Source: DATAPD01 sp036265385 (GTDB lineage: Bacteria > Acidobacteriota > Terriglobia > Terriglobales > Acidobacteriaceae). From it: 64,000 nt of DNA. Location of the stretch: the NCBI GenBank assembly GCA_036265385.1, contig DATAPD010000042.1, positions 186,001 to 250,000 of the forward strand, in the 5' to 3' direction. This document shows, piece after piece, positions 60,810 to 64,000 of this stretch. Within the stretch, counting starts at the first letter, position 1. Each line of letters starts with the position of its first letter. Both the position numbers and the translations under genes were made by a program. Under the pieces are notes generated by a model that was not told the origin of the DNA, ran no database searches, and worked only from the letters and a program-made list of their open reading frames with translations.

Positions 60810-61068
60810 GTCCGCGCGGGGCGCTCACCGACTCAACTTCCACTAACAACTGTTCCAGCGAAGTCCGCAGAACCCGGGCCACCAGCGCCTGATGTGCTTC
60901 TGCCAGCGCTTTCTGCGCGGCTTGTGCCCCATGACGTCGGTCCATTCCCCAATGAAGATAGGCTCCGTCGGCGTTCAAAAGTCCGGCAAGATACTCAAGT
61001 CGCGTGAGTGTACCCGCGAGTGAATCAAGTGTGCCGGCCAAATCTTCCTTCGCCGTTTTCAGAGACAT
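60673..61068 (-). CDS. Hypothetical helical protein overlapping the HTH gene
   Basis: 131 residues, mostly helical and Ala/Leu-rich, with no signal or membrane segment. Recognisable stretches are LDSLAGTLTRLEYLAGLL, GAYLHWGMDRRHGAQAAQ and VARVLRTSLEQLLVEVES. AAGG lies close before the ATG. The last 45 codons overlap the end of the HTH gene on the opposite strand. Composition and coding pattern support a true gene; the function is unknown. Confidence 0.6.
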   Translation of the reverse strand: MSLKTAKEDLAGTLDSLAGTLTRLEYLAGLLNADGAYLHWGMDRRHGAQAAQKALAEAHQALVARVLRTSLEQLLVEVESVSAPRGLTPSAYLEQLLRNVEHLLPVQQSTGARRHLGSALHALSSLTRQSE

Positions 61069-61179
61069 TGCCTTGTTACGCTTTCCGAAAACTGAACAAA
61101 CCGTAGATCCCGCCTGAGTTTAACTCATTCGCAATTAAGACGATAGCAGCTTTTCCAACTTCAACTAGGAGCTTGCTAC

Positions 61180-61329
61180 GTGAAACCGTCTCGTCTGACT
61201 GTCGCTGCTATCCTCTTGCTCTTGTCACTGATCGTTCCCTCGGGCATCTTGGCTGATGGTGGCCCCTTACCTCTATGTCCGACCGGCCAGAACTGCCGCG
61301 GCTTTGTCGATGCCACTCTTCAACGTTGA
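61180..61329 (+). CDS. Small secreted peptide with two cysteines
   Basis: 49 residues from a GTG with AGGAG nine bases upstream. KPSRLTVAAILLLLSLIVPS forms a good signal peptide, probably cut after ILA. The mature part (DGGPLPLCPTGQNCRGFVDA) has two Cys six residues apart and is only about 25 residues long. No homologue is known to me. It precedes the membrane gene at 61401 by 71 bases. Confidence 0.5.
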   Translation: MKPSRLTVAAILLLLSLIVPSGILADGGPLPLCPTGQNCRGFVDATLQR

Positions 61330-61400
61330 TCAAGTGCGGCGATCCCCAGTTGTAAGCTAGTGCCAGGAGCTATATAGTCAGCCTGTCCCTAGCTTGAAAC

Positions 61401-62165
61401 ATGAGTAATTACGGCTTCTGGTACAACTATCTGTGGATCGCCCCGCACGTCCTCCTGGCAGGCCTTTGTATTCTTCTGCTGCAACGCAAGTTGGCACGTG
61501 AGTATCCTGCATTTTTCGCCTACACCGTTTACGAATGTTTTCAATTCATCCTTGGGCTTGCGTTGTATCGATACAAAGGCATCACCGACGATCAGTACAT
61601 GGAAATCTATCTTATCGGTGCATGCATAAGTTCCCTCCTGCGCTTCGCCATCGTGTATGAAGTTTTTCGCCATCTGTTTCATGATTATCCTGTTCTAAGT
61701 ACGTTCGGCAAAATCTTATACCGCTGGTCCGCGGCGCTACTCGTTCTTGCGTCTGTGATTCTTATTGCTTGGACGACTCAAGACCTTCAGAATCATGTTT
61801 CCATTTGGGTCAACGTGGTAGATCGGATGGTTTGTATTATTCAGTTAGGACTTTTGGTGGTGTTGTTTGGCGCCTCTCGTTTTCTCGGTTTTTCCTGGCG
61901 CAACCTGTCATTCGGAATCGCATTAGGCTTAGGCTTGTTTGCGGCTGTCGAATTGGCAGTCACTGCAGTCCGAGCCGCCTACGGCCCCGCCACCATGATC
62001 GTGTTTTTTAATTACTTCACCATGGGAACCTATCACGTTTGCGTAATGATTTGGTTGTTCTACGCGTGGGCGCCAGAACGCTACATGACGTTTTCGCCTT
62101 TAGCTGTGCGTGAGAACACTCTTGAAGGATGGAATCTTGCACTGAAGAGGGTGATCGAACGATGA
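61401..62165 (+). CDS. Seven-helix membrane protein of unknown function
   Basis: 254 residues with about seven hydrophobic segments (YLWIAPHVLLAGLCILLL, FAYTVYECFQFILGLALY, LIGACISSLLRFAIVYEVF, LLVLASVILIAW, IIQLGLLVVLFG, FGIALGLGLFAAVELAVTA, VCVMIWLFYAW). The arrangement is like the 7TM hypothetical proteins seen in Acidobacteria. A conserved-looking YECF and WAPERYMTFSP are visible. It overlaps the next gene by four bases (ATGA), which implies translational coupling. Confidence 0.75.
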   Translation: MSNYGFWYNYLWIAPHVLLAGLCILLLQRKLAREYPAFFAYTVYECFQFILGLALYRYKGITDDQYMEIYLIGACISSLLRFAIVYEVFRHLFHDYPVLSTFGKILYRWSAALLVLASVILIAWTTQDLQNHVSIWVNVVDRMVCIIQLGLLVVLFGASRFLGFSWRNLSFGIALGLGLFAAVELAVTAVRAAYGPATMIVFFNYFTMGTYHVCVMIWLFYAWAPERYMTFSPLAVRENTLEGWNLALKRVIER

Positions 62166-62677
62166 ACGCCGGATTGATACTCGTGGTTTGCGCCATCTTA
62201 GCGTTAGGTTTCCTTTCATGGATGGCGTGGAAAACTCGCAGTCGGCGCAACCTGCGAGATCTTTACGACATCGATCTTCAAGCTTTCGAAAACTTGGCCT
62301 GCGCCGATGAAGAGAAATTTCTGAGAACAAGACTTCGCGGAGGCGAGTTCCGCAGAATTCAGCGTGAGAGACTCCGCGCGACAATGGAATATGTTTCGGG
62401 GATCGCTCACAACGCCGAGGTTCTTCTGCAAATGGGTTCGTCAGCTCTGCGCGACTCCGATCCTGCAGTCGCGAATGCTGCAAAACACGTAGTCGACGAA
62501 GCCAGCAAATTGCGACTCAACGCGCAAGTCGCGCGCGTGAAACTACTGACAGCGATGCTTTGGCCCGGTATACGCATCGAACCGAGTGGAGTACTCGAAC
62601 CATATCGCAAACTTAAGTCAATCGCCGCAGTGTTGGAAGTGGCTAATTCCCATCTCGGAACTGTCCACGTAGCCTGA
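62162..62677 (+). CDS. Single-pass membrane protein coupled to the seven-helix protein
   Basis: 171 residues. The ATG at 62162 overlaps the TGA of the preceding gene. One N-terminal helix (AGLILVVCAILALGFLSWMA) anchors a helical cytoplasmic domain rich in Arg and Glu (KFLRTRLRGGEFRRIQRERL), which ends with a hydrophobic VLEVANSHLG. No family is recognised. The coupling suggests a two-protein membrane complex with 61401. Confidence 0.7.
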   Translation: MNAGLILVVCAILALGFLSWMAWKTRSRRNLRDLYDIDLQAFENLACADEEKFLRTRLRGGEFRRIQRERLRATMEYVSGIAHNAEVLLQMGSSALRDSDPAVANAAKHVVDEASKLRLNAQVARVKLLTAMLWPGIRIEPSGVLEPYRKLKSIAAVLEVANSHLGTVHVA

Positions 62678-62989
62678 CCTCTAACTGTCGTCTCTGCCGG
62701 GAATGCAACCCTAGTTGACCAATATTCGGCACTGATTCACGACCCCTACTTCAGAAACACTGAGAGAGTCCTTGGTCAGTGGAGAGAGATTTCCATGCGT
62801 CGCGTTCCGCAACTAGGCAAATTCTTGAGATATCGGTAGTTTTCACCCGGTAGTTCCTTTCGGTACGAAAGAACGCTCCCTTTGCCATTGCTGGAATCCT
62901 TCGTGCGACTCCTTGTCACGTAATTCTTAATTCTTGTTTAGGAGTGTCGCACCCGGCAGCGCAATAAGCGCGAGTGCGGCGGGGCAATC
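62678..62989. other. Upstream region of the FN3/Ig/BACON gene
   Basis: No gene is seen. Two direct CGGTAGTT repeats (62834-62841 and 62848-62855) lie 14 bases apart, followed by an imperfect palindrome GTTCCTTTCGGTACGAAAGA (62853-62874). They may be regulatory sites for the gene at 62990. Confidence 0.4.
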
Positions 62990-64000
62990 ATGTGGCATAA
63001 GTTCGTGTTTCTGACTCATATCTCTCTGCTTTTCCTCTTGTTTGCAATTTTCACTTCTGAAGCCGGCGCACAAACGTGGATCAGTTCGGTGAGTGCAACG
63101 ACGACAACAAACCAGGCAATCGTCCGATGGATTACGGCTGTTCCGGCTGATTCCCAAATCAAATGGGGCAAGACGACGGGTTACGGCAGCCGAAATGGGA
63201 GAGATCCGCTACTCCTGACAACCCACGCAATGACCATCAGCGGATTGTCTGCTGGAATGACTTATCACTTCCGTGTGATGTCGACCGACGCTAGTGGCGC
63301 GATGGTGACGAGCATGGATTATTCCTTCGGCACCGCCTCCGGGGTGATCGCCGTTTCAGTGACGCCTTTTACTGCGACGATCTCCTCTGGCGGTACACAG
63401 CAGTTCACTGCTTCTGTCACGAACTGTGCAGACAAGTCCGTCACCTGGTCGTCAACTACCGGAAGCGTGAACGCTAACGGTCTGTTCACTGCGCCGAACG
63501 TCACTGCCGATACAACTGTGACAGTAAAAGCGACGAGCGTCACCGATCCAACAAAATCGGCATCCGCAACAGTCATCGTGAAGGCGCCGGCACCTGCGCT
63601 GAGTGTGACTCCCCCAAGCCTGTCTTTCTCGGCACAACAGGGTGGGAGCGACCCGGCCTGGCAAACTGTAGATGTAAGAAACACGGGTGGCGGAACTCTG
63701 ACCTTCTCAGCCTCAACGGATGCCGCATGGCTCAGAGTTTCTCCAGCGAGTGGCAATGCCCCGGCAACGCTGCAGGTTAACGCCGCGATAGCGGGGTTAG
63801 TTCCGGGCACGTACACAGGGCATGTCACGGTAACAGCTCCGGGTGCATCGGGTTCGCCGAAAACAATCAGCGTCTCTTTCTCTGTGACCTCTCCGCCGAT
63901 TGCTCACTCGGTTGACCTGAACTGGAATGCCAGCACGAGTTCCAACGTGGTGAGCTACAGCGCATATCGGGGGACGAGCAATGGTGGCCCGTACGAACTG
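62990..64000 (+). CDS. Large secreted FN3 / Ig-like / BACON surface protein, N-terminal part
   Basis: The frame is open from the ATG at 62990 to the window edge, 337 residues so far. A signal peptide (FVFLTHISLLFLLFAIFTSE) ends near residue 28. Then come an FN3-like domain (VRWITAVPADSQIKWG, YHFRVMSTDASG), a Big_2-like Ig domain (TISSGGTQQFTASVTNCADK), a BACON-type domain (PSLSFSAQQGG, AAWLRVSPASGNAP), and the start of a second FN3 (VDLNWNASTSSNVVSYSAYR). Such multi-domain proteins are exported and often bind glycans. It has no stop in this window. Confidence 0.85.
   Translation, partial: MWHKFVFLTHISLLFLLFAIFTSEAGAQTWISSVSATTTTNQAIVRWITAVPADSQIKWGKTTGYGSRNGRDPLLLTTHAMTISGLSAGMTYHFRVMSTDASGAMVTSMDYSFGTASGVIAVSVTPFTATISSGGTQQFTASVTNCADKSVTWSSTTGSVNANGLFTAPNVTADTTVTVKATSVTDPTKSASATVIVKAPAPALSVTPPSLSFSAQQGGSDPAWQTVDVRNTGGGTLTFSASTDAAWLRVSPASGNAPATLQVNAAIAGLVPGTYTGHVTVTAPGASGSPKTISVSFSVTSPPIAHSVDLNWNASTSSNVVSYSAYRGTSNGGPYEL

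Noticed and set aside
1..64000. CRISPR array
   Set aside because: The degenerate tracts repeat at 7-10 bases without constant spacers, and no cas gene is present.

Overview
The window looks like chromosomal DNA of a bacterium of the phylum Acidobacteriota, most likely class Terriglobia. The GC content is moderate to high, and the gene neighbourhoods resemble that group: PDZ/DUF4097/anti-sigma modules, CadC-like winged-helix/TPR regulators, FN3/BACON surface proteins, and intergenic regions full of short degenerate repeats. This assignment is inference from protein families and layout; no marker gene was compared with a database. No phage, plasmid, rRNA or CRISPR array is visible. The only mobile unit is a REP-associated tyrosine transposase at 23537-24135.

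Region by region: 1-356 is the end of a GGDEF protein. 401-4717 is an envelope-stress-like operon read leftward: ECF sigma factor, zinc-binding/HEAT anti-sigma factor, repeat-rich DUF4097 protein, PDZ protein. 4855-9905 is a leftward housekeeping block: ispE, tRNA-Gln, prs, rplY, pth, rpsF, rpsR, rplI. 10105-13533 holds membrane and hypothetical genes plus a class-I glutamine-amidotransferase-like hydrolase. 13583-14861 is ispF/ispD, so three MEP isoprenoid genes lie within 6 kb. 14862-15816 is repeat-filled. 15817-23493 mixes an FG-GAP-like protein, thiL, an M23 peptidase, an FAH-family hydrolase, an FN3 lipoprotein and a class III aminotransferase. 24137-38628 carries hslV/hslU, an aminotransferase, aconitase, mntR/mntH, purD/purE, a CadC-like sensor, a cation exchanger and galU. 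38706-46672 has mfd, a tandem-repeat secreted protein, a DDAH-like enzyme, hemL and a polysaccharide deacetylase. 46890-52811 has a deoxynucleoside kinase, panB/panC with a lipoprotein gene between them, an M20 peptidase, lexA and trxA. 53293-58072 is a second sigma/anti-sigma cluster with a metallo-beta-lactamase fold protein and a divergent ARPP-1 protein. 58251-64000 is mostly uncharacterised: HEAT protein, HTH protein, small proteins, membrane proteins, and the start of a large FN3/Ig/BACON surface protein that runs off the window.

The most unusual signal is between the genes. Short intergenic tracts made of imperfect repeats of 7-10 bases occur at more than ten places. In two cases related copies flank one gene in inverted orientation: an exact 23-bp pair around lexA and a 22/24-bp pair around a membrane-protein gene. 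A REP family appears as two inverted copies around the transposase and as a diverged copy inside the rpsF-rpsR operon. Several genes (lexA, purD, hslV, ispD) have sigma-70-like promoter elements so close to the start codon that their mRNAs should be leaderless or nearly so.
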